Shown piece after piece: positions 1 through 12,883 of a stretch of DNA of 64,000 nt. Both the position numbers and the translations under genes were made by a program. How positions within the stretch are numbered: the first letter of the stretch is position 1; the number at the start of each line of letters is the position of its first letter. The stretch is from Terana coerulea. Lineage: Eukaryota > Basidiomycota > Agaricomycetes > Polyporales > Phanerochaetaceae. The DNA lies in assembly GCA_024811115.1 (NCBI GenBank), contig JAKOGH010000721.1, positions 248,001 to 312,000 on the forward strand, written 5' to 3'. The notes under the pieces are model-generated. The model was not told where the DNA came from. It was given only the letters and a program-made list of their open reading frames with translations, and did not search any database.

Positions 1-719
1 AGTGTGAGGCCGACAACCTGTGATACTGTGAGCACAGTGAACAGAAAGAATAATGGTTTGCGACGCACTCCAATCTAAATTACGACGTTATTATGAGATA
101 TATGCGTCAATCGTAGTCTGCTGCTCACTTTCTTGTCCGACTTGGAAGCACCCGATGGGGTCCATCCTGTGGTGTACTCTCCCTGCGTTCACACCTGGTC
201 AGCACCTTACCACACCGCTTATCCTCACCCTATTACTTACGGTACCGCCTATAAACGAGCATAACTCAATCGAACACACCGCGAAGCTTCATTCATATCC
301 GCTGTAACTTACACATGAGCGCATTGAGCTTCTTCACCTCGGTCGACATTTCGGATATTTTGTTGGCCTGGCTAGCGACTAGGTGGTGGATGGGTGGAAG
401 ACGTGGCACGTTTCGCCGAGCTCTGTGCCCGCTATATGTACCGTCCTCGACATCCCTTCTTCACGGCTCATGACGGTCCTCAGCAGGAGGAGTGACCGGC
501 CGGACTCCCGGTCCGCGTGCGAGCGCGGGCCGCAGGAGGCCAGACCAGGGGCCCCTAACCCGACGAGCCTATCCCACGTGGAACACACGCGACGTAAGTG
601 ACGGAGGTTCGCGCGTGCGGCGTGCTCCAACGGGTGTGGGATTGAGTTGAGGATGTGCGGGCCCAGCCTGTTTTCTAGTCCACAGCCCTTCGCATCCGAG
701 TTCTAGCTGAGCAGCGGGC
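1..719. other. No gene identified
   Basis: Short open frames exist here (for example 53-307 on the plus strand) but none shows a known domain, splice pattern or codon bias. The last 100-200 bases are probably the promoter and leader of the gene starting at 720. The first part may be the flank of a gene outside the window. Confidence 0.4.
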
Positions 720-3488
720 ATGGCGCAGCCCCCGCCGTCGCTCGTCAAGCATCCGGCCCCGCAGGGTGCGCCGAACGCCACCAGTAATCCCGCCCCGGGC
801 GCTCAGTTCACCCCCCGACGCGAGTTCATTCGCGACCACCGCATCGCCTCGTCCTTCTCCCTCCTCTCGCTCTCTGGCTCGGGCTTCGTGCGCCTCTACA
901 GCTTCTCCGATGCAGTCTCCGCCGCCCTCAAACGGCTATTCGAGTTCAAGAGCATCGTGTCCAACGTCCGCGAACATGCCCCGAAGCATTTCTACGAGTT
1001 TGCGCTCGAGGGGAAGCCCTGGAGTAACCCGAAGAGCATCAGCTCCGAGAAACTGATCATCGACATCCTCACCCTCATTCTTCATTCCGGCTACATCTTC
1101 CTGTCCACCATCGACTATGGCCGCGAGCAAGACGACAAGCTCGCCATCGCCTTCTCCAAGCCGCAATTCGTCCCGAACTCACCCTCGAATTTCCCGCTCG
1201 CGAACGGGTCGACGCTGTCGCTGAACCTGCCCGTGCTCAAGACCCCGTTCGCGATCTCGTTCTCCTCCGCGACGGCGCTGCGCGTCGTGGGACCGCCGCT
1301 GCACTCCACGCCTGCCGTACTCCAGGCCGTCAGAGGCGCATGGCCTCGTGGTGTCGTGACCGAAAAGAAGGTCGGAGACGCTACGTATGAGTTTAAGCTC
1401 AAGGGATACAAATGTGAGTCTGCTGCCTTTTACAGTTCCTAAGCATATATTAGACCGCGCTCGCGATTTGCTTTCAACGGCGGTCTTATGATTGCTTAGG
1501 AGCTGTACCTATGAGTCTACTCTGACCAGTTACCAGGGTTCCAGGAGGACACATTTGCTACAGACTCCTTGCACCACATCCTCGGTCTTCTTGCGGCTCT
1601 TGATGGGCATGGGTTCACCCTCCTCACCTCTTTGTCTCTCACCGGCCGTTCGAGGGTTAAGGACCTATGGATATTCACAGGAGATCACCATCCCGACTCC
1701 CAGCCTTCTAGCCCAAGCGCATCCAATGCGGACCTGGGCCTAAGACGAGAGATTACGCCTCAGCAGCATTCCAACCTTGTCCCTGGGCTGTCTCCGCTCT
1801 CACTCGGTGCGGAGAGGCGTACTCCACCAAGGCAGCAGCTACCTATGCCGCCTGGCTTAGGCCATGCAGACAGCAGGTCCGAGACGCCGCTGGGCCATAT
1901 ACGGCAAGCTAGCGATAGTACTCCACCCAAGTCATCGCCATTGAAACCTCAAGCGGCGACATTTTCGAAGGTGCAGAATGTGCTATGGGGACCTGGGCAG
2001 AAGCATGTCGAGCAGCCGACCGTCAATGGATATGCTGTTACGCGGAGCAGCAAGAGAAACACTATGTCGTCTTTCAACCCTGGGCAGATAATCCGGAATC
2101 TCAGCAACCCCAGCAGCATCGGCAGTGTGGACATGACCGGCGTCGGCACACGTTTGAGGACGGGTTCCGTGGATATGCAACGTACCCCGGACGTCTTCTA
2201 CGTCGCCGATGGGAGGCCCAATATTTCGAATGAGCGAAACCCGTTCTTTAGGCAGAGCGTCACCCCTACTGCGCCGCACCCAGTCTTCATGCAAGGACAT
2301 GGTCGCAGTGCTTCCATGGACAGCACTGGCCTCGTGCCCAGTCCAGCTGATACTTCTCGTCAATCGCTGCTCAGTAGACCAGCGAACCTTTCACGGTCCA
2401 GCACGCTTCCCATGCTCAACATCCGCCAAGATTCGTCATCGTCCGCCAACCCGAAACCGAATATCCAGATTCATGCTCCCTCGCCCATCGCCCCGCAGAA
2501 CCCAAACCACGTCCTGGCCGGAGACACCTCCGTGCGCTCGAGACGAGACGAGAAGGACTCGCCGCCAGCGCAACCCGCGGACGCACCGCGCACGCCGACG
2601 CCGCCGCTGCTCACGCCAGGCACGTTCAGTGTACGCGACTCTGCCTTCTCGTCCGCGACAGCCTGGAAGTCGCAGGAGATCCCCATCGCATGGACCGGAC
2701 GCGACCCCGAACCGCCTCCGCTTAACGGGCAAATCGGTCAGGCCAAGCAGCACCAGCTCCACCCCTCGTCAGAATTAGGCGCTGGACCGCCACAAGGGGA
2801 GAGGGCGGATGACGTAGGGCTGTATTATAAGGGCTTCGCTCCTCCGACCATCCGCGAACAACCAAGCCAAGAAGGCGACGACCACCACCGCTACCAGACC
2901 CAACACAGACCCCCCATCGGACACAGAATGCATTCGAATACGCTCAGCTACGGGCAGAAGACTCGGGAGGCCGAGGCGCCGTTGACGAGCCCTGAGCCAA
3001 GAGACGATCAGCACGCCGCGGCGGCGACGACGAACGCCGAGAAGCCCGTACATGCCCCGAAGCCGCCAGGCGACGCGGCGCGACACCGCGATGTCGGGCT
3101 GGGTGATGGTCAACGTCGAGACGAGCAAGCCGGCCGGCGAGCGCCCCGCGCGGGGACGAAGGCCGCAAGCCAGAGCCCACCGCGCCGCCCGGGCGCGCAC
3201 GCGGCGGAGCCACTCAGAGTCGCGCGCGGGCGCGGCGAGCCCGTCGGGGTCGCGCCCGCGCCCGCGACGATGAGCGCGGCGGCGAAGACGATCGCGATGA
3301 TCGACGCGGTGGATGCGCGCGAGCGCGAGGCGGAGAAGGAGCGCCAGCCGCACGGGCTCCGGAAGATCTTCCACCGCGCGAAGGGCGGTGGAGCCCAGGA
3401 GGAGTCGAGGGAGAGCGCACGCAGGCGGGAGGGCGCGGAGAAGGCGCTGCGAGGCGACGGCGACGCCGTCGACGAAGCCGGCGGATAG
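720..3488 (+). CDS. Basidiomycete protein of unknown function
   Basis: Two exons (720-1413 and 1537-3488) give about 881 residues. The 123-nt intron is placed so that the reading runs from GYK into WFQEDTFATDSLHHILG without a stop. The first 250 residues look folded, with a mix of hydrophobic strands and helices. The rest is Ser/Pro-rich, then Ala/Arg-rich and probably disordered. No domain is recognised. Around 3050-3150 another frame reads SGWVMVNVETSKP, which looks more protein-like than the frame used there, so a pair of compensating one-base shifts is likely. The C-terminal stretch AAAKTIAMIDAVDARERE followed by a basic helix looks conserved in style. Start chosen as the first ATG of the frame, with a GC-rich coding pattern beginning there. 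Function not assigned. Confidence 0.7.
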
Positions 3489-3920
3489 GCGGGTCAGCAT
3501 CGATTGAAGGAATTACGACTGTGGATGATAAGTGATAGATGGTGCGTTTGACCTCCTTGTGTTTCTGGCTTTCCACATGCTGAGCATGACTGTAGATGTT
3601 TTGCTCCATGTTGTGTGTGCAAGAGAAATGGGATGAAATCACGACGGATACCCCATATCTCTAAAGATTGTATGCTGATCACCATCGCTGAATGCTGGAC
3701 ATTGTACCATAGTATGTGCTCTAGAGTATGTACTCTCTTTAATATCACAGACTATTCCGTTCTTGCCCGCCCTGTAACTACTAGGATAAATTACAGATGA
3801 ACTCAAACACCACCGAAGATAATGTTCAAGCTCAGAATAGGCGCACTCCACCGCACTTCCCATCGCTGAAGCGCATCCCCACCACTATCCTCCACCATTC
3901 CTTGACACTCGCTTGCCACG
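3489..3920. other. Intergenic
   Basis: About 430 bases, AT-richer than its neighbours, presumably the 3' flank of the upstream gene and the promoter of hydrolase A. No feature recognised. Confidence 0.5.
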
Positions 3921-5357
3921 ATGCTTACGACGACGATCAGACTGGACCGCCGTCCTGAGCATCCTCTGTGCATCGTCGGGAACAGGTATCAAGCTGATCC
4001 TCCGAGAACGGCGGGGTACACTCTTATCTTCCTTCACGCCACCGCAGTTCATAAGGAAACATGGGAGCCTCTCGTCCAATGCCTGTTTAGCCTGTCGGCA
4101 AATGCGCCGCGTGCGACTGTTCGAGAGGCATGGGCGGTTGGTATGTGCAGTATAATCTGGATCAATTTGTGGTGTTTCTTTATTGAATGATGTGGCGTAG
4201 AGTGCCCTAACCATGGCGAGAGTGCTGTTCTTAATGAAGACGAATTGCAGCGGTATGCCGACAAATGTACGCCACATCCGCACTGCGCTGTGTTTTTGTG
4301 CCGTGGTTCACGGTTTGTATATGCTTAGGGGACGGGTATATTTACCCCCGCGCAGTGCATGCGTTCCTGTTGTCGCACCCAGGTGGCGTGGATCTGCTCG
4401 AGCACCGTCTCATCGTAGTCGGACACTCGATGGGCGGCAACGCGGCGTATGCGTCCCACATTCTGCCTGCCGTACACCTCTTACTCACGCCGCATACTGC
4501 AGGGTGCTTATCCAGAGCCTGATGCCCCGCATTGCCTTTGCGTCCGTTGTCCTCATGGATGCGAACCTCGGCGGCGCGTCTCACGAGCGGGATCACATGA
4601 TTGCCGTCCTGACGCAGGTCGTGTGGTCCAAGCCCGACGTGTGGCGCAGCCGTGCAGACGCGTTGAAAGCGTTCGCGGCCATGCCAGGCTACAGAACTTG
4701 GAACAGGGCTGCCCTGGAGCTCTTTGTGGTTAGTCTTCTCGCATACTTGAGTGAAGAAATGCCGCTTCACTCTCACATGCCGCCTGCTTCATTCACCCAC
4801 AGAAACATGGCCTCAGGGCGCACCCGGCTGCGGAGTATTCTCCGCCGTACAAATTCACCGGTGTCACGTTGGCTTGCAACAAGAGCTACGAAGCGGTATG
4901 TGGGCGTGGTTGGTTGCTGTCTGCCGAACGAATATCTGATCTTAGGGCTGCATATATGCAGGCTTGCTATCGGACAGACGAACAGCATGAAAAGGCTTTC
5001 GAGATTCTCCAGGAGTTGTATGCGCAGGGTCCGCCCGTGCACTGTATCTTCAGTCAGAAGGATGAATTCAAGTACGTCACAACTCAACTGATCCTGTCGT
5101 TCATCTACTTACCATGTCTTTAGCGGTGCCAGCCTGAAGGAGGCGCAGATGAAGGGTAAATACGGCGGCGGGCCTGCAAGTGTGCAGTGGGTTGAGAACG
5201 CCAGCCACATGGTGAGTGCGGACATCTTGCCTTGCGACGTGAGCTGATAACTTTTGGGACGCGGTAGTTTGTGCAGCAGCGGCCGGATGCCACGGCGCAA
5301 GTTGTCTGGAAGACCGTCGAAGCTCTGCCGAGCGGCCTCGCTTTGCCTAGGTTGTGA
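3921..5357 (+). CDS. Alpha/beta hydrolase, copy A
   Basis: A serine hydrolase of the alpha/beta fold. Eight exons can be joined in frame: 3921-4140, 4201-4266, 4329-4446, 4503-4728 and four shorter ones ending at the TGA at 5357. All seven introns are GT-AG. The protein has an oxyanion-type strand (TLIFLHATAVHKETW), the nucleophile elbow GHSMGG, an acid candidate in SQKDEF and a late histidine in ENASHMF, so the Ser-Asp-His triad is present. Length is about 330 residues, usual for the family. No signal peptide is seen, so it is probably cytosolic. Substrate unknown; it resembles fungal esterase or epoxide-hydrolase-like proteins only in general form. A diverged copy lies at 18908-20362. Unlike that copy, which reads IDSPNHG after the first intron, copy A reads VECPNHG and so lacks the usual Asp before this loop. 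No frame break seen. Confidence 0.85.
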
Positions 5358-5705
5358 ACATGCTGGGGCTTGGTCTGGGACGCAGGGTTGATATGGGACC
5401 AAGTAGGTCAGTCCCACTAATGTCGAGTTCTCGTTGGTAGTAATGCGGCGTCGGACAGAACACAGCTGTAACGAATCTTTATTTTGAATATCCAGCAGGG
5501 CAGATGTCCTGTGTGTACAGTCTGGGAATTTCACGAGCTATGGAGATATCATGTGCCGGGCACTGACGTTGCATTTCATTCATATTTTGCAGGCCAGTGT
5601 TCTTCAAATTTTCGCCTGGAAATGAAGTGTTCGTCGCTGTCATGCTACCGAATATATTATTTTATCCGAACTGGCGCGTGTACACAACCGATGCTTCTAA
5701 TGCAA
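3921..5705 (+). repeat. Segmental duplication, unit A
   Basis: The hydrolase A gene plus about 350 bases of 3' flank align with 18908-20680. Flank similarity includes the run GGACCAAGTAGGTCAGTCC near 5397 and its counterpart near 20401. Similarity fades just upstream of the start codons. The two units have the same orientation and lie about 15 kb apart. Confidence 0.8.
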
Positions 5706-6547
5706 GCTTGCGTGGCATAGCAGCACTCACCGGAGTGTTGAGGAAGAGCAGTGCCGGGAGCGGCACACGACGATACAAATACGAACAGCCTGAAGATGCC
5801 GTAGGTAACATCCTGCGCGAGGAAATAACATGGCTTCCATCTATAGCCTTTTCAGCAGATCCGAACAGTACTCTCAAGCAAGGCAGGTTCTCATTTCGGA
5901 GATGATCATATTAATTACCACGGTAGGTCGCGCAAGTTTGCAGCGATGTGCCTGTACTGACGACTCATACGTAACACCGACAACAGCCTTCGGTTTGCCG
6001 ATGTCAGATGAGCTTTCGATACGCATGTGCAAGCAGAGGTTGTATAACGGCAGCGAACCTTCTACGCGTGCTGCGCGGCCACACCGCGGCCAACTCGTGT
6101 TGTCAAGAGAAAGTAAGCTTCCCTTCAGTATGCAGTGTTTCTGATGCTCGTGCAGAAAGCGCTGCATGTCGCCCTAATGTGATTCATCTTCCTCGAGACA
6201 TAGGCCATGGCAGACTGTGATCCAGTGAGGATGTCCGACTCGAACACACCGAAGCGTCATGGGCCTCGAAACGTAGCTTCGGGAACAATACACCTTCCCC
6301 CTTCTGTCATGCTCGGCGAACGCCACGACGAGGTGAAGGCTGTGGCGCAGGCGAGGGAAGTATGTTCTGACTGGGGCTGTCGCGCAATAGGCTTAGATAA
6401 GTCTCGCATGCTTCGAAATGCCACAGGCAGATCACCTCATGGGTACCTCCCAAAAACAAGTGGCTCTGCGTTGATATCGGGAACGGCTCAACATGGGCAC
6501 ATAAGCCTTTACACAACAGTGCACCGCAGCCACAGCCTCTGCTAGAC
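5706..6547. other. Intergenic, no gene seen
   Basis: About 840 bases between the 3' flank of hydrolase A and the 3' end of the MFS gene. Open frames on both strands are short and unsupported. Confidence 0.4.
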
Positions 6548-8604
6548 CTAGAATACTCCGCCGACCACTCGGCCAAGCTGGGCCCACCTCGCCACGATCA
6601 TCACAATCACAGAGGCAATAACCATAGAACCTGCAGTCAATGTGATGAGCCAATTTTATTGACCATACTCGCTGATTGCGAAGGGGTAGGTCTTACCAGC
6701 ATATACACCGACAGCGTGGAAAGACCCCGTGTGTTGTTGAATTGCCCCAGAAATCGGGGGCCAGCCAGCGCACCTGCATGAGAGACATCAGTACAGTACC
6801 ACCTGGCACGCGGTAGTGATCATAGCCGACCTAGAGACATGATGGTCATCTGCACACCCGTGCGTACACCAACATCTTCGGCCTTTCCTAGGCGGGTGGT
6901 AACCACAGGGAAGAGGCTGATAAATGCGCCGGACGCTACACTGCATCGAAACAACGTGCTTCAGGGCACATGCGGGAGGCACAGGGGTCTGGAAAGTACT
7001 CACCCGTACAGGCAAATAACCACAATGAAGCCGCCATGGCTGGTGACGAACGGCCATACGTAAGTGAGCACGGCCGCCAGCGCCGTGAAACCTATCATGA
7101 TGTTCAAACCACCGTATTTGACAGCGAGAACACCACTCAGGATGCGTCCAAACGCGGACGTCGCGTTGCAGACCGCGACGAGGTAGAATGCTAACGAGCT
7201 GTCGATGCCTATGGTCACAGCACTAACACTCAAGAATGTAAGCACTGTGTTTCAACGACGACATCAGCATAACTATCTCTGCAGCAAAGGACGAAGCATA
7301 CAGGTGTAAAGCCCAAGAAAGGCGAGTAAAGTCGACATAGTATAAACAATGAATGGACGCTGCAGCAGCGCGCTCCACTGTACTGGTGTCTTTCCTTTGG
7401 CTGGCAGCCTCGTCTTCATAGTCTGTGTGATACAGTGAGTGAAAGATAAAATGTAAGCGTAGATGGCTGCTGACCAGATTGGCAACAAGGAAACATGCAA
7501 GATTCATGAAAGCTATGACTCGCACAGTCCAACGAAAACTATGCATGTGCCGTGCGTGAGATAGCGCTCAAGTGAGGGTGCTCGGCACGGACCCAATATG
7601 TGGAAGCAACTGTCGGAAGACGATAGGAAAAAGTACCCCTCCAACAGAAGAACCGAAGGCAACTATGCTGAATGCAATCGGCCTTTTGTCCTTGACTAAT
7701 AGCATTGGATGGGAAGTTAGCGGGTCCTGAGTTCTTGGGTATATCTTGCACTCACACCAGTGAGTGACCACCGCCACGCAAGGTATATAGATCCAACCTG
7801 CAGCAAGCTGTACGTGTCATTTGAAGTGTGAAATTTGGAAGGAGGTACAATCACAGCGATACTCACACCAAGCGCTACACCCTGACAGAGTACGAAGTGC
7901 CAGTACAGGCGGCACTCCGCAATCAGGAAGTTGGATGCGATGTATACGGCAGTGGAGCCGATCAGAGACCCTCTGAAGTATCCAAGGTCGAACACGCGGC
8001 CAGTGAGCAAGCCCTGCATGTTGAAGTCATGTCATGGTAGGCCTCCATTATAGTGAACGGTCACACTCACCGGCAGGAAAATCAAAGAATACTACCGACA
8101 CCGATTCAGAATGATATCTTCCAATATTCAGAGCAAAGTGTTTACCTGCAGAGACCCAATCCATGCGCTGGGGGCTGATCAGCCTTCGTGCATTTAAGGC
8201 AAGAAAAATGACATACATGTCCGACGGAGACCGGGTCTGAAGGGCCACAGTTTGATAGTACTCTTGAAATGTCTTTGTAACGATTTAACATTATGACACG
8301 AGAAAGAACGGGACGAGCATCACCCCCAGGAAACAACATAACCAAATGTCGCAAAGGAAAGGCAGAACGACTGAGTGAAATCGTTTGTGAGCTGATGCGC
8401 GGGCGTTCGAAAGAGAAAGCTCACCCCTGCGACGACCAACCAAGCTCGTGGACCTCCATCTGGGATTTCCACGTCGGTATTCGGAGCACTGAGCTCGTTC
8501 AGAGGATGGCGAGGAGACCCTTCGGCCTTACTGTCCCGGTCCACGTCGGAAGACTGCATGCTGAGCTGGGGGATGACTCCTTGCGATACTCCAGTGGGGG
8601 CCAA
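6548..8604 (-). CDS. MFS monocarboxylate-type transporter
   Basis: A major facilitator carrier of the monocarboxylate porter group, in a fungal membrane. Fourteen exons separated by 13 short introns can be joined. The N-terminal loop ends in the family signature IPDGGPRAWLVVAG, followed by YYQTVALQTRSPSDIAWIGS, a GLLTGRVFDLGYFRG loop and about 12 hydrophobic segments. The second half has CNATSAFGRILSG and the conserved GVRTGVQMTIMSLGALAGP. In that last exon the run of C (plus-strand G at 6756-6760) is one short: with a sixth base the frame continues as PPISGAIQQHTGSFHAVGVYAG and ends at 6548. As written, the frame breaks there. Fungal members of this group move monocarboxylates or are of unknown substrate; substrate not predictable here. 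It is divergent from the P450 at 9609. Confidence 0.88.
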
Positions 8605-9608
8605 TGAAACCGCAGAGCTCGAGCAGACACTTATCTGGTCGAGTTGAGGCAGTCATCCGGCCTTGGCCAGGGGAGGGATAGAAGTGCACAACGCATCACT
8701 TGCGGTACACCTGGACTGCCGCGAAGCAAAATAAGAAGACCGCTCGTGCAACGCATGGAGCTATCATTGAAATCCGGGAAGCAAGAGTATAAGGTAGGCC
8801 TACTCCACTTTCGAGTACGTCACGTGGTTAGGCGCCGTCACGCTAAGCACTGAAAGAACAATCTCAGCCGAATGGGTCATGTTCGGCAGTCCTAATGGGA
8901 AGATGTCTTCTCGTCAGTTTATTGGAACTTGCACATAAGAATATCTGACGAGACAACCTCTGGGAGAATCTATCTCTGAAGATTTTGGATCTTTTCAAGA
9001 CTGCCTTGCCTAGCCATTAAGTTGAGCGCTTGGTTCGCGTGACAGCGCTGCTTGGTGATTTCACGTGATGGTCACAGTGTGACGAGAGTACTCGAAAGTG
9101 AAGTAGGTCTACCTTAGCAGGCATCGGGGTGAGACTGAGCGCCCAACCGGCGGAGATTCAACAGCTCGCGCGGAGCACGTATTTTGACACCGCCCACGAC
9201 CGCTGGCACTCCGATTGCAAACTACTGATCCTCCATTCTCCCGAAGTATCACGATGAGCTTGTTCCTCGACGAGACTGTTGCTGATAACAGTATGATCAC
9301 GATCTCGCGTTTCGTTCTGCCTACCAGTCGGACACGCAAGATAGGGAAGTCATGATGAACAGTACGTGGCTTGTCTTTTCCATGTGCTGTGGTGCTCAGG
9401 CAGTGCCAGAAACACTGTTCCGAACTTGCCTCCCCAAGTCGGTACTCAGCGACCTTGAGGGATTATAAATAAGGCCAAATATAGCGCACGCAAAATTTAC
9501 GCCTCTATGTGCGCTGTGATGTCTCTGTACGAGGCCAGCGTATAAAATGCAAGCCGGGATATGGGTGGTCTGCACTTCAAAGCGATGCACCGCAACTCCT
9601 CTGCTGAG
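8605..9608. promoter_or_regulatory. Divergent intergenic region of MFS and P450
   Basis: About 1 kb between the MFS start (minus strand) and the P450 start (plus strand), so both promoters must lie here. TATA-like elements for the plus strand are seen at 9464-9469 and 9541-9547, the latter about 60 bases before the ATG. No gene recognised inside. Confidence 0.5.
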
Positions 9609-11814
9609 ATGGCCTCTACAACATTCACGGCGACGGCTACACCCCTCCAAATTATAGCCTGTCTCAGTTGCATCTGCCTCCTCGTCGTGGCAAGATATGC
9701 GCGTACTGGTACTCATCGGAGCAGGCGGGCACACCTCCCTCCTGGTATAGTTGCCTCTCTTGCCCTCGTAATTTAGTAGCTAACTCGGGTATTTCTCAGG
9801 GCCTAAACCCATCCCATTTGTCGGAAATCTATTTCAGCTGCCAAGAAAAGACATTGCACAGACTTATGCTTCCTGGGGACAGCAGTATGGTCGGCCGACA
9901 TTTTCTGCGATATGCAGCACATTCACTGACCTCATTCGACAGGCCCTATGTGCTACATGAACGTTCTCGGACGACACTTTGTTGTAATCAACTCCTTGGA
10001 TATTGCCAGGTCTTTGTTCGAGAAACGATCGGCTACGTACTCGCACCGCCCTCGCTTGGTCCGTGCCAAACCCTCCAACAGATGTGACTTTCACTGATTT
10101 ATCTGTCGCTGATCTATAGGTAATGGCGCAGGAGCTCGTGGGACGGGACACGATGCTATTCATGAATTATGGGGCTAAGTTTCGGAGAAGCCGAAAACTG
10201 CTATCCACTTTCATAAACCCTAGAACTGCGGAAAAATACTGGGGTATCCAAGAATCAGAGTCTATCAAGTTTGTCATGCGCGTGAAGCAAACTCCAAGCG
10301 ACGTGTTGCCGTTGGTTCGATGGTGAGTTCGTCGCATAACTGTCCGTGGAAAAATCTGATGTATCGCTTAGGACGAGTACGTCGCTCATTATCAGGCTGT
10401 TGTATGGCATCGAGATCAGAAACGACAACGACCCGTTGGTCGTTCTTGCGGAGGATTTCGCTCGGCTCACGTCCGAGTCAACCCAGCCCGGAAGATGGCT
10501 CGTTGACTCATTCCCCTCCCGTACGTGTCTGCGCTCACGTTCTCCGGCCACGAGTACTAATTCTCAGTATATTTTCGCAGTGCGCAACATCCCGACTGGG
10601 CTCCCGGGAACATACTTCAAGGCATGGGCTGCTCAAGCCAAGGCGCGCATGGACGAGTTTGCATCGCTGCCATACAGCCTTGTCAAACAAGCGATGGTAA
10701 ATTTATTTGCGTATCTGTCAAACACTGTCTAACTGCGTCGCTAGATTGCGGGTAATGCTGTGCCGTGCTGGACTACTGAGCATCTTTTGGCGGCTTCCGA
10801 GTCCGGCGAGCCTCTTGCAACCGAGGATGAGGATATCCTGCGGAACACAGCTACTAGCTTGTATTCAGGTTCGTGATGCGCTGGTTATTGGTACACGTGT
10901 CTGGCGCTGATTTCGTATGATACATCTCGGCGTCGTATAGGGGGGTCTGACACGGTATGCGAAAGACTTGACTTCATGCTCTGTCTCGTTCCTGATGGCT
11001 TTGACCCTCTAGTCTGGGTCTGCAGTTGCCACATTTGTTCTCATGATGGTTCGCAACCCCGAAGTGCAACGCGCCGCCCAGGCCGAGGTTGACCGCGTCA
11101 CCGGAGGCAATTGGGTTCCTGGAATGAAGGATCGCGACCTGTTCCCATATGTCGGATGCTTGATCAAGGAGCTGTTTCGCACCAACCCTGTCGTTCCTCT
11201 TGTTCCACACAGCTTGATTGCAGACGACGTTTTCGAAGGCCACCTCATACCGAAGGGCACATGGGTGATGGCCAACGTGTGGTGTGTTCCCGCCGCCGAC
11301 GTTTTCTCGGACATGTCCTGACGTTTTCCTCAGGGGATTCATGCACGATGAAGCGAGATACCCTGATCCATTCTCGTTCCGCCCAGAACGCTTCGAGATG
11401 GACAAAGGAGAAGAGCCTCAGGCCGACCCATACGACATCGTGTTCGGTTTCGGCCGTCGGTGAGCCTATGTGGCGTTGAGTTTCCACTGTCGCTGACAGA
11501 TATCTGATATCCAGCTCGTGCCCGGGCAACCATTTCGGGCTGGCATCCATCTTCTTGAACGTTGTCCACCTACTCTTCGCCTTTGACATATCGCCTGCCA
11601 AAGACAATCGGGGCGATGAAATAATCCCGCCCGCAGAGTTCACCGATACGCATGTGACGTAAGCATTCTCGTTTACACTCCCGGAGTCTTCCCGTGTATT
11701 GACCGCTGTGCATGGGGCAGCCACCCAAAACCATTCGCGTGTAACATCCAAGAGCGCAGCTCCGGGAGAATGGCAGTTCTGGAACAGGCTCTTCACTTCC
11801 ATACGTCCACCTGA
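9609..11814 (+). CDS. Cytochrome P450 (membrane-anchored, fungal class II)
   Basis: A haem monooxygenase of the endoplasmic reticulum. Twelve exons join in frame. The N-terminus is a hydrophobic anchor (IIACLSCICLLVV) followed by the hinge LPPGPKPIPFVGN. The I-helix oxygen-binding motif is GGSDTSGS. The K-helix ExxR is ELFR (IKELFRTNP). The PERF motif is FSFRPERF and the haem loop is FGFGRRSCPGNHFG, split by an intron before the Cys codon. The last exon is found by splicing after HVT, giving THPKPFACNIQERSS and a stop at 11814; otherwise the protein would end early. Length and motifs are complete and no frame break is seen. It resembles the large basidiomycete groups related to CYP64/CYP5144, but the family cannot be fixed by eye. 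Substrate unknown; these enzymes often oxidise aromatic or polycyclic compounds. It converges on the second P450 and diverges from the MFS gene. Confidence 0.9.
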
Positions 11815-12883
11815 CAGCATATATTGACAATCATGTAGTGACTTGCACTGCAAGTTCATCACATGCCCGGGCTGTCTCTCTCAATTCTTACCTCGGGACT
11901 AGTACATACTGTGCCGCAAGCTGCCGTCCTGGAGAACTGTATACACATGGAATTTATTATCAGCGGTGATGCTTGATGCGGAGCATTATGTGGCTCTGAC
12001 AACGGAGGAGTATTCGCTTGGACGACATGCAGGCAGTGTAATGATCATTGGCTGAGCTTGGCTTCCTTATTCGGGAGAGCAGCCTTGTGGCGCCGGTCGG
12101 CATCTCGGTAAGGGCAGTTGGCGAGCTGGTACTTGAGCTGAGTTGGAACTAGTCGGAGCAGATTATACTTTCGGCAGTGTCCGAGGGTCGACGCAACTCG
12201 CCATTTTACTCACACCGCTCGGAACTTCTTGCATGACAGAAGCCGGCGACTCGGATTGGACGGGACTCGCATGAGAAACTTGTAAATCGGGCCATCTGTA
12301 TCAGCGCTCAGGATCAGCCGCCTTCCAGGAGGCAGGCGTGCGCTCGGATGCAGCTCCCACATAGAACTGTAGAACAATGCGATGTCTCGCTCATGTCTCG
12401 TGCCCCCATAACAGTTGTCCAGAGCTGCCGTACCATCAGAATAGAAGTGTGCAGAGTGGGCCCAGGGGCCAACGCGGGAGACAACAGCCATCGCGGTTCC
12501 CAAATTCTCGAGTTGATGTTTTCCCAGCAATGGCAGTACTTACTTACTGGGTGCACAGCGCCCCAGTCCAGGCGCGCATCTGGAGAGAAGACGACCGGCT
12601 GCGAGAGTGGGGGCAGTCCCACACATGCTGCTCGGTCTGCTGCAAGCAAGCACCACCCAGGTCATTGGCATTGTACGGTGGTCTGGCCAGTAATGAAGAG
12701 CTTCCTCCCACCCCTCTCTCATCAAAGTCACCGCCTTGCAACCGAGCGATAGCCCCGAATTTAAAAAACCCGGACGTTCACATGCTCACACGTCAGGTGA
12801 CGACACGAGGTAGCAGCGACGACAAAGACCTTGTTCCACACGCCAATTCCTGACACGCAGGAATTAAATACAGTACGTACAAT
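11815..12883. other. Intergenic between convergent P450 genes
   Basis: About 1.07 kb where both P450 genes end. Open frames up to 158 codons occur on both strands, but none shows a domain or a splice pattern that extends it. No feature supported. Confidence 0.45.

Noticed and set aside
53..307. 84-codon frame at the window start
   Set aside because: No domain, no context and a composition no different from random frames.
2775..3500. Minus-strand open frame of 241 codons
   Set aside because: Antisense to the GC-rich end of the gene at 720-3488, without a domain.
11245..11862. Minus-strand open frame of 205 codons over the P450 3' end
   Set aside because: The plus strand carries clear P450 motifs and consistent introns in this stretch.
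12210..12853. Open frames of 106-158 codons between the P450 genes
   Set aside because: Overlapping frames on both strands, none with a domain, plausible introns or a homologue that I recognise.
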